A stretch of DNA of 47,335 nucleotides from JAJYTL01 sp046705265 (lineage in GTDB: Bacteria > Pseudomonadota > Alphaproteobacteria > Ferrovibrionales > Ferrovibrionaceae). The notes beneath the pieces were generated by a model. It was not told the DNA's origin and ran no database searches. It saw only the letters and a list, made by a program, of their open reading frames with translations. Position numbers and translations under genes: made by a program. The stretch spans positions 1 through 47,335 of the forward strand of contig JBJKQL010000039.1 of assembly GCA_046705265.1 (NCBI GenBank), read 5' to 3'. How positions within the stretch are numbered: position 1 is the stretch's first letter; every line of letters begins with the position of its first letter. Below are positions 17,044-25,578 of this stretch, piece after piece.

Positions 17044-17966
17044 GACGTGCTCCCCCGAAGGCGGCTCCAAAGCGGCGCCACGAAACCGCCCCGCATGAAG
17101 AACAGGATCAGCATCAGAATGACGTAATAGACCCAGAGCCGGAATTCTCCGAGGCTGCGCAGAAGTTCAAGCATGAGGTTGAGCAGAATGCCGCCGCAAG
17201 CGGCGCCCCAGATCGAGCCGATGCCGCCGACGTAGACCATGACAATGACGCTGATGGAAAGAAAGACGTCGAGATCGTCGGGTGTCACCGCCTGCTGATA
17301 ATGGGCGAAAAGGACGCCACCGAGGCCGGCAAAGGCGGCGCTGATGGCGAGGCCAGCGATCTTATAGAAGGTGACGTTGATGCCGGCCGCCTCGCACGCG
17401 CCTTCGTCGCCCTTGATCGCGCGCATGATGGTTCCCCAGCGCGAATTCGCGATCAACTTCAGCACGACAACCGTCATCAGGAGTATGGCCAGCACGAAGT
17501 AGTAATAGCCGAGCGAAGAATCGATCAGGCGATCCATGCCGTAGATGCCTTCAGTGCCGCCGGTATATTGCCAGAAGATAACTGCGAAATGCTGCATGAT
17601 GGTCGCGGCCGCCAGCATCGCCAGGGCAAAATAGGGCCCTTTAAGACGCAGCGTCGGAAAACCGATAATCAAGCTTAACGCGACCGCGACGACGATTCCG
17701 GTTGGGATACTCCACCACGGATTGAAGCCGAATGTCCCGTTCATGAAGGCGGCGGCATAGGCCCCCCCGCCGATGAAAAGAGCATGGCCGAAATTCTCGC
17801 GGCCGGTAAGGCCGGAGAAAAAGTCCCAACTGGCCGCCCAGATGCCGTCGATCGCGCCAATGATGAAGACGCCAACGAAATACTGGCTACCCAACAACGG
17901 CGGCAATGCGACGAGAAGAGCGATTAATACGATCGCTCCCAGCCGGTCTTTGCCCGACATATCCAT
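17040..17966 (-). CDS. livM: Branched-chain amino acid-type ABC transporter permease LivM
   Basis: The 308-residue product has eight to ten hydrophobic segments. It includes the LivM/LivH signature region GLTGRENFGHALFIGGGAYAAA near 50-75 and AGLGGVLFAHYQQAVTPDDLDVFLSISVIVMVYVGGIGSIWGAACGG, which contains the ATPase-contacting loop. It forms the inner-membrane channel with LivH. The start is three bases after the livH stop, and the stop is overlapped by the livG start, so the operon is tightly coupled. Confidence 0.93.
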   Translation of the reverse strand: MDMSGKDRLGAIVLIALLVALPPLLGSQYFVGVFIIGAIDGIWAASWDFFSGLTGRENFGHALFIGGGAYAAAFMNGTFGFNPWWSIPTGIVVAVALSLIIGFPTLRLKGPYFALAMLAAATIMQHFAVIFWQYTGGTEGIYGMDRLIDSSLGYYYFVLAILLMTVVVLKLIANSRWGTIMRAIKGDEGACEAAGINVTFYKIAGLAISAAFAGLGGVLFAHYQQAVTPDDLDVFLSISVIVMVYVGGIGSIWGAACGGILLNLMLELLRSLGEFRLWVYYVILMLILFFMRGGFVAPLWSRLRGSTS

Positions 17967-17969
17967 CGC

Positions 17970-18824
17970 TCAGGACGTAATTGGCTTGCCCATGAGACCA
18001 GAGGGCTTGAGAACCAATGTAAGGAGTACCGCAAGCAAGGATATGGCACCGGTCCATTGCGGGTTGAAATAGAAGGCGACGATGGTCTCGCTATAGCCGA
18101 TCAGACAGGCCGCGAGGATGCTCCCCGGGATCGAGCCCAAGCCGCCGACGATGACCACTGAAAAAGCGGTAATCATCGGGATCAAATCCATCGTCGGTCG
18201 CACGGTGAGAAAAGGCGAAGCGATGACGCCGGCCGCTCCGGCGATCGCGGCCGAGAGCCCCATCACGATCGAAAAGATACGGTTCGTTGGGATACCCATG
18301 TACTGCGCGGCTTCCGGATCCTGCGAAATAGCAAGGATAGCGCTGCCGAGACGAGTGCGCTGGATGAAGAGCCACAGGGCAGCGATCAGCGCGACCCCAA
18401 CGCCGAGCGCGAGAAGGCGCTGCCCGTCGACCGAAACGCCGTAAATATATATGGGATGGTTGATGAAAGCTGGAACGTTCTTCGACTGCGAACCGAAAAC
18501 CAGGAACATGACCTGCTCCATGGTCAGGGCAACAGCGAGCGTAATCATCAGAACCGCGAGGGCAGAGTGGCGAAGCGGGCGCACAAGCACCCGCTCCATC
18601 ACCACCCCGAACGCTGCAACGAAGGCGACCGAAATGACCGCCGCCGGCAGGAGAGGCATCTTGTAGATGGCCGTCAAGGTAAAGGCGGCATAGGCGCCGA
18701 TGGCATAGAACGTGCCGTGCGCCAAGTTCAGTATCCTCGCCACGCCGAAGATGAGGGTAAACCCCACCGCCAGCATGGCGAAGATTGCGCTGGTCACCGC
18801 GCCATAGATCAGAACCGTTAGCAC
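17970..18824 (-). CDS. livH: Branched-chain amino acid-type ABC transporter permease LivH
   Basis: The 284-residue integral membrane protein shows the LivH landmarks FGVARILNLAHGTFYAIGAYAAF and SAAIAGAAGVIASPF followed by SVVIVGGLGSIPGSI. The start is a GTG nine bases after the livK stop, without a strong ribosome site, so translation probably depends on coupling to livK. It pairs with LivM to form the permease. Confidence 0.93.
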   Translation of the reverse strand: MLTVLIYGAVTSAIFAMLAVGFTLIFGVARILNLAHGTFYAIGAYAAFTLTAIYKMPLLPAAVISVAFVAAFGVVMERVLVRPLRHSALAVLMITLAVALTMEQVMFLVFGSQSKNVPAFINHPIYIYGVSVDGQRLLALGVGVALIAALWLFIQRTRLGSAILAISQDPEAAQYMGIPTNRIFSIVMGLSAAIAGAAGVIASPFLTVRPTMDLIPMITAFSVVIVGGLGSIPGSILAACLIGYSETIVAFYFNPQWTGAISLLAVLLTLVLKPSGLMGKPITS

Positions 18825-18833
18825 GGAGACGCC

Positions 18834-20057
18834 TTAGTTATGGGCGAGCCACGGTGGCAGGACGATTTTCCCGGTCGCTAGCTGCTTTGGCCAGACGACG
18901 ACCCGCTTACACCCCTTCTGCCACTGCACGAACAAAAGGTTCTGGTAACCTGGGCCGGCAAGATCGTCATGCACCTTGTCGAACTTGACCCTGCCTTGGA
19001 CACCTAGATAATCGGCCTTTTCAAGCACCTTAATAACCGGGTCAGCCTTGGTCGTGCCCGCCTTCGTCACCGCCCATGCATAAAGATGGACGGCATTGTA
19101 GGCACCGGGTGCGGTATAGACCGGCGCGCGGCCATTATCCTTCACGAAGGCATCCCAGAAGGCAATCGTGGTCGGCGTAATCGGCGCACGCGTGATGAAG
19201 TTCACCGTTGTCTCGCCAACCGCATCGTCGTTGACGCGTGCACAGAAGTTGGGCGTCATGCTTTTTACGTCGATGCCGCCGTAGGGCATCGGCAAGCGGC
19301 TTTCGTAAAGCTGCTTGACGAAGACGTCGGAATTGGCGTGCGAGAGAATGGTGAGCAGAAACTGCGCGCCGCTCGATTTCACGCGAGCGAAAAGCGGCGT
19401 GAAGTCGTTCAATGTCTCGTCGAAGAGCTCTTGATAGACGACCTTCATGCCGTTCTTCTCGAGACCCTTGACGAGAACCGGCACCAAGCCGCGCACCCAG
19501 ACGGCGCTTTCACCGAGAATCGCCACCTTGGTACGGCCAAGCTGCCCCTTGACCACATGGGTCGCGAAATCGACCATCTGCCTAGCTTGCCGGGCCGAGT
19601 TCAACGGATTGACACGAAAGATGTATTTGTACTTGCTGTAGTCGCGACCGACCAGCGCGGTGATGTTGGGCGAGGCCGAGCCGATGCCGAGCCAGATGGT
19701 CTTTGCTTCGGCGATATGGGGTTCCTCGGCCAGAGTGACGCCGCTGTCGTAGCCGCCTATCAGCACGTTGACATGATCTTCGGAAGTCAGCTTGTTGATG
19801 GCACTGACACCGAGTTGCGGATCCATCCCCTCGTCGGCCACGACATAGGCGAGCTTGCGGCCGAGAACACCACCTTTGGCGTTGATTTCGTCGACCGCCA
19901 TCTTCACCGCGGCGACGGTGTCCTTGCCAACCTGAAGCTGGATGGGGGTATCGAGGCCGATTAAGATCGGCTTGCTGTCAGCAGCACGCGCCCGGGGGCT
20001 AAACGACAAAGCACCGACTAAGGCCACCGACGCCAAAAACAAAATCGCACGCCTCAT
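18834..20057 (-). CDS. livK: ABC transporter substrate-binding protein (LivK-like, periplasmic)
   Basis: The 407-residue product starts with a clear signal peptide (MRRAILFLASVALVGALSFSPRARA) and continues with a type I periplasmic binding fold: KPILIGLDTPIQLQVGKDTVAAVKMAVDEINAKGGVLGRKL. It is the first gene of the livKHMGF operon and carries the strongest ribosome site of the group, AGGAGGGG. Binding proteins of this family recognise branched-chain amino acids, amides, urea or aromatic acids, so the ligand is open. The neighbouring CoA synthetase and amidase make an organic acid or amide plausible. Bases 20058-20309 between this gene and the preQ1 aptamer hold both promoter regions, but I cannot place them firmly. 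Confidence 0.92.
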   Translation of the reverse strand: MRRAILFLASVALVGALSFSPRARAADSKPILIGLDTPIQLQVGKDTVAAVKMAVDEINAKGGVLGRKLAYVVADEGMDPQLGVSAINKLTSEDHVNVLIGGYDSGVTLAEEPHIAEAKTIWLGIGSASPNITALVGRDYSKYKYIFRVNPLNSARQARQMVDFATHVVKGQLGRTKVAILGESAVWVRGLVPVLVKGLEKNGMKVVYQELFDETLNDFTPLFARVKSSGAQFLLTILSHANSDVFVKQLYESRLPMPYGGIDVKSMTPNFCARVNDDAVGETTVNFITRAPITPTTIAFWDAFVKDNGRAPVYTAPGAYNAVHLYAWAVTKAGTTKADPVIKVLEKADYLGVQGRVKFDKVHDDLAGPGYQNLLFVQWQKGCKRVVVWPKQLATGKIVLPPWLAHN

Positions 20058-20309
20058 GGTGTTCCCCTCCTAGATCTGTTTCCGTCTTTATATTTTTTAT
20101 AAACACTCCACCGCGTTATTGATCGGACGAGAAGTTTCCAACAACCGTAAAACTTCTTGCCAATACTATGGAGATAAAAAATCGGCTAGGCAAGCGGTTA
20201 AGAACTCGCACCGCCGGCCGGATCGTGCCGGCGCCAGATTTGAAATATCCGCCTCGAAATCGATCGCCGATCTGTGATAAAGGGAAGCCGTTGACGTCAC
20301 CGCGCCAGC

Positions 20310-20338
20310 CCGGTCGCAGCCACCCGGTAAAAAACAGG
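20310..20338 (+). promoter_or_regulatory. Candidate preQ1-I riboswitch
   Basis: CCGG at 20310-20313 pairs with CCGG at 20324-20327 to form stem P1. The loop UCGCAG at 20314-20319 is identical to that of the Thermoanaerobacter tengcongensis preQ1-I aptamer. C20323 sits where the ligand-pairing cytosine lies, just before the 3' arm of P1. A tail UAAAAAACAGG follows, in which C20335 can pair with G20319 to make the pseudoknot. The tail contains the AGGA ribosome site for the ATG at 20347, so ligand binding would hide it. The genes downstream are queD and queE, the expected target pathway. P1 is only four base pairs, which is the main weakness. Confidence 0.78.
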
Positions 20339-20346
20339 ACTGTAAA

Positions 20347-20454
20347 ATGCCGATTCTCGATCTTTACCTCGATGTCGCGGGGCCCGGCCGGCTGGCAATC
20401 ATGCGGGCAGCCGACTACAGCGGTAAGCGCCTCTTTCCTAAAGAGAGGCGCTGA
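20347..20454 (+). CDS. 35-residue leader ORF overlapping queD
   Basis: The ATG at 20347 stands seven bases after the AGGA at 20336-20339 at the end of the preQ1 aptamer. The frame encodes 35 residues (MPILDLYLDVAGPGRLAIMR...) and stops with TGA at 20452-20454, whose last A is the first base of the queD ATG. No similarity is recognised. It could be a translated leader that passes riboswitch control to queD by coupling, or a small protein of its own. No separate strong ribosome site for queD is visible beyond AGAGAGG at about 20442-20448. Confidence 0.5.
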   Translation: MPILDLYLDVAGPGRLAIMRAADYSGKRLFPKERR

Positions 20455-21014
20455 TGTTCAACCTTATGTTTACCCGGCGCTATAGCATGGCGCATCGGCT
20501 TCTGGCCGGGACAGAGAGCAAGTGCGCCGTTCCCCACGGTCATAATGAGCGTGTTACTGCCCGGCTCGAAGCAACAAGACCACGGCGGCTCGATGGCATC
20601 CATAACATGGTTCAGTCTTTCGAGACGGCAAAAGCACGCTGGCATCGCTGGATCGATGACGCGGTCGACCACGCGTTACAGCTCTCGGAAACCGACCCCC
20701 TTCTCAATTTCTTTCGCAAACACGAATCAGATCGGCTGAAGCGCGTCCTCATCACTCCCGGTGATCCAACTACGGAGATGCTGGCGCTCCTCTTCATGAC
20801 CAAGCTCAGTGCCTTTCTTGAGGCCGATGGCGGACGGCTGCGTTGCGCGGAAATCCGCATCGAAGAGACACCGACCAACACCGTCGTCTTCACAGGCGAT
20901 CCGGCGGATTTTCTTCCCGAGCCCGCCGAAGCCTATAATCGGCCGCCCTGGTGGCGGCGGCCCGACATGACGATCAACGACTTGGACTTGGGGCCCCCGG
21001 TACCAGTGTCGTGA
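20454..21014 (+). CDS. queD: 6-carboxy-5,6,7,8-tetrahydropterin synthase QueD
   Basis: The 186-residue product has the T-fold zinc site: His14 in SMAHRL and His28-x-His30 in CAVPHGHNERV, with catalytic Cys24. QueD converts dihydroneopterin triphosphate to 6-carboxytetrahydropterin, the second step toward preQ0 and queuosine. The protein is longer than minimal QueD (about 120 residues), with extra C-terminal sequence ending in a proline-rich tail, as in some proteobacterial forms. It overlaps the leader ORF by one base and queE by a GTGA. A preQ1-type riboswitch lies upstream. queC is not in the window. Confidence 0.9.
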   Translation: MFNLMFTRRYSMAHRLLAGTESKCAVPHGHNERVTARLEATRPRRLDGIHNMVQSFETAKARWHRWIDDAVDHALQLSETDPLLNFFRKHESDRLKRVLITPGDPTTEMLALLFMTKLSAFLEADGGRLRCAEIRIEETPTNTVVFTGDPADFLPEPAEAYNRPPWWRRPDMTINDLDLGPPVPVS

Positions 21015-21736
21015 GCGAGATCCGCATCTCCGAGATCTTTGGGCCCACCATCCAAGGCGAAGGGGCGCTGATCGGCCGCCCGAGCGTCTTCGTCCGCACC
21101 GGCGGCTGTGACTTCCGCTGCGGCTGGTGCGATACCCTTTACGCGTCGCTGCCGGAATACCGCCATGAATGGATCGCGATGACGCCGGAAGAAATCCTCG
21201 TGCGCGTCAACGCGCTGGCCGGCGAACACCCAATCCTGGTTACTCTTTCCGGCGGCAACCCCGCCATTCAGCCGCTTGCTCCCTTAATTGCGGCTGGACA
21301 TGCCATCGGCCATCGCTTCGCCATGGAAACGCAGGGCTCGCTTGCCCCGGCCTGGCTTGAAGAACTCGACTGGCTCGTGCTTTCGCCGAAACCGCCGTCA
21401 TCAGGCATGGCTGCCGATTGGGCGGCCCTCGCAGCCTGCATTGACGCCGCCGGAAGCCGACCGAGAACAACGTTGAAAATCGTCGTCTTCGATGATTTGG
21501 ATTATGCCTTTGCCCGCGAGGCGGCAGAGCGTCATCCGACTTTGCCGGTCTATCTGCAGGTCGGCAATCCCCAGGTGGCGGCACCAAATTCTGCCGGCGC
21601 CGCGGATCCTGAGGCCGACGCTCTCCATGCGCGCTTTCGCTGGCTGGCCGACAAGGTCACCCGGGATCACTGGTTCGAAGCGACGGTTTTGCCGCAGTTG
21701 CACGTACTGGCCTGGGGAAACCGGCGGGGCGTATGA
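21011..21736 (+). CDS. queE: 7-carboxy-7-deazaguanine synthase QueE (radical SAM)
   Basis: The 241-residue protein begins MSEIRISEIFGPTIQGEGALIGRPS, the standard QueE start. The Cx3CxxC cluster motif follows at Cys33, Cys37 and Cys40 (CDFRCGWC). QueE uses S-adenosylmethionine and a 4Fe-4S cluster to rearrange 6-carboxytetrahydropterin, the QueD product, to 7-carboxy-7-deazaguanine. The GTG start at 21011 overlaps the queD stop, and homologues start here, so the longer in-frame extension from 20951 is rejected. Bases 21737-21875 downstream hold nothing clear. Confidence 0.93.
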   Translation: MSEIRISEIFGPTIQGEGALIGRPSVFVRTGGCDFRCGWCDTLYASLPEYRHEWIAMTPEEILVRVNALAGEHPILVTLSGGNPAIQPLAPLIAAGHAIGHRFAMETQGSLAPAWLEELDWLVLSPKPPSSGMAADWAALAACIDAAGSRPRTTLKIVVFDDLDYAFAREAAERHPTLPVYLQVGNPQVAAPNSAGAADPEADALHARFRWLADKVTRDHWFEATVLPQLHVLAWGNRRGV

Positions 21737-21875
21737 CCTCGCCCTCCCGTCCGATAGCCGAGGAACGGGCGTAGGGAGACACTCGATCCGAAATCGGAAC
21801 TCGGTGAAGGTTGCGTTTCGCCACTCCCGATATGACCCAAGACGGCCTATAGTTGAAGCTACAAGGGTGCCATTC

Positions 21876-23042
21876 ATGCCGGCGGAGCGGGAGGGAATGC
21901 AAGGCAAGGTTTCAGACAAGCCGGGAGATGCCGGGATTGGCGATGCCACCGCATCGGCCAAAGACTTCGAGACGCTGCACGAGATCGTCGCCAAGGCGCG
22001 GCAAAACCTCGATCAGAACATATGGGACTACATTGTCGGCGGCACAGAGACCGAGACCACTCTGAGGCGTAACCGCTTGAGCCTCGATGCCATCGCGTTT
22101 CGACCGCGCGTGTTGCGCGACGTCCGCCAGATTAGCGGCGACATGGACCTCTTTGGCCAGCGCTTGCGGTTGCCCGTCCTCTTGGCTCCGGTTGGCGCAC
22201 TCGAAGTTATTGATGCGGCCGGCGGCGCAGCCGCAGCGCGCGCGGCTGCAAGCTTTGGCTGCGCCCATATGTTGAGCTCGGTTTGTGCGCCCGGCCTCGA
22301 AGCGGTCGCGCAGGCCGCTCCGGATGCGCTTCGCATTTTTCAACTCTATGTCCGGGGCGATGAGGGCTTCATTGATGACCAAGTGGGCCGTGCCATCGCC
22401 AATGGCTATGCCGCCTTCTGTCTTACCGTCGACACCGCCATCTATAGCCGCCGCGAACGCGACCTCGCAAAACGATACGTCACCAACGGTCGCCGCCGCG
22501 TTACCGGCCAAAACTTCCAGGCCGCGACCGACTGGCACACGGTGAAGCGGATCAAGGAGCGCTTCGATATTCCGCTGATCCTGAAGGGTATCGCAACGGC
22601 AGAAGATGCGGTCATCGCGCTCGATCACGGCGCCGACTGGATCTATGTCTCAAACCACGGCGGCCGGCAGCTCGACCACGGGCGCGGCGCCATGGAAGTG
22701 CTGCCGGAAGTCGTCGATCAGGTGGCGGGCCGGGCCAGAATCATGGTTGATGGCGGATTTTGCCGCGGCAGTGATATCGTGAAGGCAATCGCAATAGGAG
22801 CCAATATGATCGGCCTCGGCCGCATGCAATGTTACGGCTTAGCCGCGGCGGGTGTCGCCGGCGTCGTGCGCATGCTCGAACTCCTGGAAGACGAAGTGCA
22901 CCGCTGTCTCGGCCTTCTCGGCCTCACCTCGTTTGCCGGCATCGACCGCTCATATGTTCATGCGGCTCTACCCACCAACGTACCTCACGTTCTAAGTGCG
23001 TTCCCTCTTCTCGATATTCCGCCCTATCGCCATGCCGGCTGA
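21876..23042 (+). CDS. FMN-dependent alpha-hydroxy-acid oxidase/dehydrogenase
   Basis: This 388-residue TIM-barrel flavoprotein belongs to the lactate/glycolate oxidase family. Flavin and active-site residues are visible: the RPRVLRDVRQI loop, QLYV, Lys237 in LILKGIAT, and His261 and Arg264 in SNHGGRQLDHGRGAME, where His261 is the catalytic base. DGGFCRGSDIVKAIAIGA binds the FMN phosphate. Such enzymes oxidise 2-hydroxy acids such as lactate, glycolate or mandelate to 2-oxoacids. ATG 21876 follows AAGGG at a normal distance, and ATG 21897 is an alternative. The product is shorter and less membrane-like than typical LldD. It stands 108 bases before the deacetylase-like gene, which may or may not be co-transcribed. 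Confidence 0.9.
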   Translation: MPAEREGMQGKVSDKPGDAGIGDATASAKDFETLHEIVAKARQNLDQNIWDYIVGGTETETTLRRNRLSLDAIAFRPRVLRDVRQISGDMDLFGQRLRLPVLLAPVGALEVIDAAGGAAAARAAASFGCAHMLSSVCAPGLEAVAQAAPDALRIFQLYVRGDEGFIDDQVGRAIANGYAAFCLTVDTAIYSRRERDLAKRYVTNGRRRVTGQNFQAATDWHTVKRIKERFDIPLILKGIATAEDAVIALDHGADWIYVSNHGGRQLDHGRGAMEVLPEVVDQVAGRARIMVDGGFCRGSDIVKAIAIGANMIGLGRMQCYGLAAAGVAGVVRMLELLEDEVHRCLGLLGLTSFAGIDRSYVHAALPTNVPHVLSAFPLLDIPPYRHAG

Positions 23043-23150
23043 GTCCACAGCATGCGCGGGCGAACCCGGCCGTGACTGGACAGTAGCGCATATTGAAGAA
23101 CGCCAATGTGGCAAACAGGCGTTGGAAACTGAACCACAAGGGGATCGAAT

Positions 23151-24047
23151 ATGAGCGTGGACGATCTCTCACAAAACATTCGTGCGCGGGTACCATATAC
23201 GCCGATCCACCGGCGGCCGAAGCTGCGGCTGCCGGGCGATGCCAGGGTCGCGGTTTGGACTATCGTCAACGTGGAAAACTGGAGCCCGGCGGCGGCTATG
23301 CCGCGCACTGTTCTGCCGCCACCCATGGGCCAGCCCCTTCTTCCCGACGTGCCGAACTGGGCGTGGCACGAATACGGCATGCGGATCGGCTTCTGGCGTT
23401 TTCTGGAGGTACTGCAATCACGCGGTCTGAAGGCCACCTTCGCGCTGAACGGAACGGTTTGCCAAGTCTATGTGGAAGTCTGTGCCGCGGCACGGGACGC
23501 AGGCTGGGACTTCATGGGTCACGGCTTCGTTCAGAGGCCAATGCACAAGGTCGAGGACCAGCGCGCCGCGATTGCCGACACCATCGAGGCGATCCGCGCG
23601 TTCACCGGCCGGCCGCCGCGCGGCTGGGAAAGCCCGGGCCTCACCGAAACCGCGGAGACCGCGGATCTTCTCACCGAACTCGGCATCGAATATGTCGCTG
23701 ACTGGGTGCTCGACGATCAGCCGGTGCCAATCAAGACTCGAAGCGGCCGGCTGATCTCTGTGCCTTATACGTTGGAGATAAACGACGTGGTCATCAGCGC
23801 CGTACAACGCCACCCCTCGGATGAGATCCTTCGCCGGGGACGCGATCAGTTCGACCGTCTCTACCAGGAAGGCGAGACGACGCCGCGGGTGATGGCGATT
23901 TCGATCCACCCCTATCTCACCGGCGTGCCGCACCGGATAAAGTACCTTGAGGCGCTTTACGATTATATCCTTGGCCACACCGGCGTAGTGATGTGGACGG
24001 GAGCCGAGATTCTCGACTGGTATCTCGCCCAAACGGCAGCCGGCTGA
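23151..24047 (+). CDS. Polysaccharide-deacetylase-family protein (allantoinase-like clade)
   Basis: The 298-residue product has the NodB-like fold in the variant found in PuuE-type and other amidohydrolytic relatives. Features are VWTIVNVENW near 37-46, PDVPNWAWHEYGMRIGFWRFLEVL, TFALNGTVC, DFMGHGFVQRPMH and RGWESPGLTETAETADLL. The GHG motif supplies metal-binding histidines. These proteins cleave C-N bonds of small molecules more often than they deacetylate polymers, and the substrate here is unknown. No signal peptide is present. AAGGGGATCGAAT directly precedes the ATG. It ends convergently with the carboxypeptidase gene. Confidence 0.88.
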   Translation: MSVDDLSQNIRARVPYTPIHRRPKLRLPGDARVAVWTIVNVENWSPAAAMPRTVLPPPMGQPLLPDVPNWAWHEYGMRIGFWRFLEVLQSRGLKATFALNGTVCQVYVEVCAAARDAGWDFMGHGFVQRPMHKVEDQRAAIADTIEAIRAFTGRPPRGWESPGLTETAETADLLTELGIEYVADWVLDDQPVPIKTRSGRLISVPYTLEINDVVISAVQRHPSDEILRRGRDQFDRLYQEGETTPRVMAISIHPYLTGVPHRIKYLEALYDYILGHTGVVMWTGAEILDWYLAQTAAG

Positions 24048-24091
24048 CCGCCGTTCGTCACCCGCCCATTCACCGCGGCACCGAAAGGCCG

Positions 24092-25357
24092 TCAGAGCAT
24101 CTTATGCATACGCCGCAATAGGCGGGTGACGATACCGGCCCGTTTCGCAGCGGTCAGGGTCACCACCGGCACTGTGGCGAAAGTCCGTCCACCGACGGAA
24201 ACCGTAATCGTGCCGACCGTCGTTCCGGCGGCAATTCCTCGGTTGCCCGGCGGATCGAGCGTAAGGGCCGTTTTCGGGGCCGAGGGGGCCATAACCGGAA
24301 TAGTGACGGTAACCGTCTTCGCCGCGCCCACCGGGATAGTCTCGGGATCGAGCATCGGATTGTGCAAGCTGCCGACTGACTTCTTCGCCGTCGTCACCAC
24401 TTTGTTGGTATAGAAGCGATAGCCGTAATCGAGAAGCGCCTCGATCGCATTCGAACTTACCGTCCAGCTCGGGCCGCCCAGCACTACGGCTATTAACCGC
24501 CGCCCATTGCGCAATGCTGTCGCGTCGATGCTATGGCCGGCTTCGTCGGTGCGACCGGTCTTCAGGCCATCCACCGTCGGATCCTTGAACAATACCGGGT
24601 TCCAACTGCGCTGGCGAATGTTGTCGAAGGTATAATGTTTTTCAACGGAAATCTTCAGGAATTGCGGATAGCGGCTGATGATGGCCCGCGATAACGTCGC
24701 GACATCAATTGCCGTGGTCTGCAAATCCGGCGCGGGCAGGCCATCGGCGTTCACGTAATGGGTGCCCTTGAGGCCAAGCTTGCGCGCCTCCGCGTTCATC
24801 ATTGTGACGAATGCAGCGCGATTGCCGGCCACCGTCTGCGCCAGCGCCACCGCCGCGTCGTTACCGGAATCGATGATCAGTCCGTGGAGCAATTGATCGA
24901 CGGTAACACTCATCGCAGGGGATATGAACATGCGCGAACCGCCGGTATGCCACGCGGCATTGCTTATCGGCACGGTCTGGTCCATTTTCAAAGTACCGCG
25001 CGCGACCGCCTGGTAAGTCAGAAAGGCGGTCATCAGCTTGGCGAGACTGGCTGGCGGCCATTCCTTATCCGGCGCCTTGGCGGCAATGATGCTTCCCGTC
25101 TCGACGTCCATCAGCACGTAGCTCGCCATCTCAGGCAGAACAGGGGGGGCCGGAATCCCGGCGACGGCCAGCGGTGCCGTCGGCGGTGGTCCCGGCGGTA
25201 CCGCCGCCTGATTGGGGGCTTGGCTTGGTGCCGGCCGGGGCCTCCGCGCGTTGGTCTGATGCGGTCCGGCATCGGCGCGTGGGACGAGCACCGTGACCGA
25301 GAGCAGGAAGGCGGCGGCAATTAGAGGCAAAAATGGCGGCAGGCGAAATGTGATCAT
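24092..25357 (-). CDS. D-alanyl-D-alanine carboxypeptidase (PBP5/6-type)
   Basis: The 421-residue protein starts with a signal peptide (MITFRLPPFLPLIAAAFLL...PRADA) and a Pro-rich linker. The peptidase S11 domain follows with the SxxK motif PASLAKLM, the SGN motif DSGNDAA and KTG in DGLKTGRTDEAGHS. The C-terminal beta domain is present. A short basic amphipathic end, TRLLRRMHKML, could anchor it to the membrane as in PBP5. It trims pentapeptide side chains of peptidoglycan in the periplasm. The ATG at 25357 is taken because the signal peptide begins there; the longer frame to 25552 adds non-conserved basic residues. Confidence 0.92.
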   Translation of the reverse strand: MITFRLPPFLPLIAAAFLLSVTVLVPRADAGPHQTNARRPRPAPSQAPNQAAVPPGPPPTAPLAVAGIPAPPVLPEMASYVLMDVETGSIIAAKAPDKEWPPASLAKLMTAFLTYQAVARGTLKMDQTVPISNAAWHTGGSRMFISPAMSVTVDQLLHGLIIDSGNDAAVALAQTVAGNRAAFVTMMNAEARKLGLKGTHYVNADGLPAPDLQTTAIDVATLSRAIISRYPQFLKISVEKHYTFDNIRQRSWNPVLFKDPTVDGLKTGRTDEAGHSIDATALRNGRRLIAVVLGGPSWTVSSNAIEALLDYGYRFYTNKVVTTAKKSVGSLHNPMLDPETIPVGAAKTVTVTIPVMAPSAPKTALTLDPPGNRGIAAGTTVGTITVSVGGRTFATVPVVTLTAAKRAGIVTRLLRRMHKML

Positions 25358-25459
25358 TGGCGGTCGAGTCTCATATGTTGACGATGGAGTTTCGAAGGAT
25401 GGCACATCGCGGCCTGGGCGTCTCACCAGCGCGGCGTGCTTTTCGCCTTTCGAGGTTGG

Positions 25460-25487
25460 CGAGAGGTATTGTACGAGAGGTATTGTA
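25460..25487. repeat. Tandem 14 bp repeat with duplicated TACAAT
   Basis: CGAGAGGTATTGTA occurs twice without interruption at 25460-25473 and 25474-25487. On the minus strand each copy begins TACAAT, a good -10 hexamer, about 100-130 bases upstream of the carboxypeptidase start, so the unit may be a duplicated promoter element. No clear -35 hexamer stands at the right distance. The rest of 25358-25578 holds no gene. Confidence 0.6.
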
Positions 25488-25578
25488 AAGGCAGATCGTG
25501 GCTGCTTTCCTCCCAACGGACGCCGAAGCCATAACGCCTTCCGTTTTCCCACCGCCGCGAGACGGCCGGATGCTCCGT

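Noticed and set aside
20291..20296. TTGACG as a -35 element for the que operon
   Set aside because: A start from it would fall inside or after the aptamer and delete the riboswitch, so the real promoter should lie further upstream.
20168..20485. Frame spanning the queD leader
   Set aside because: It runs through the riboswitch candidate and into queD in another frame, is basic and unconserved, and lacks a ribosome site.
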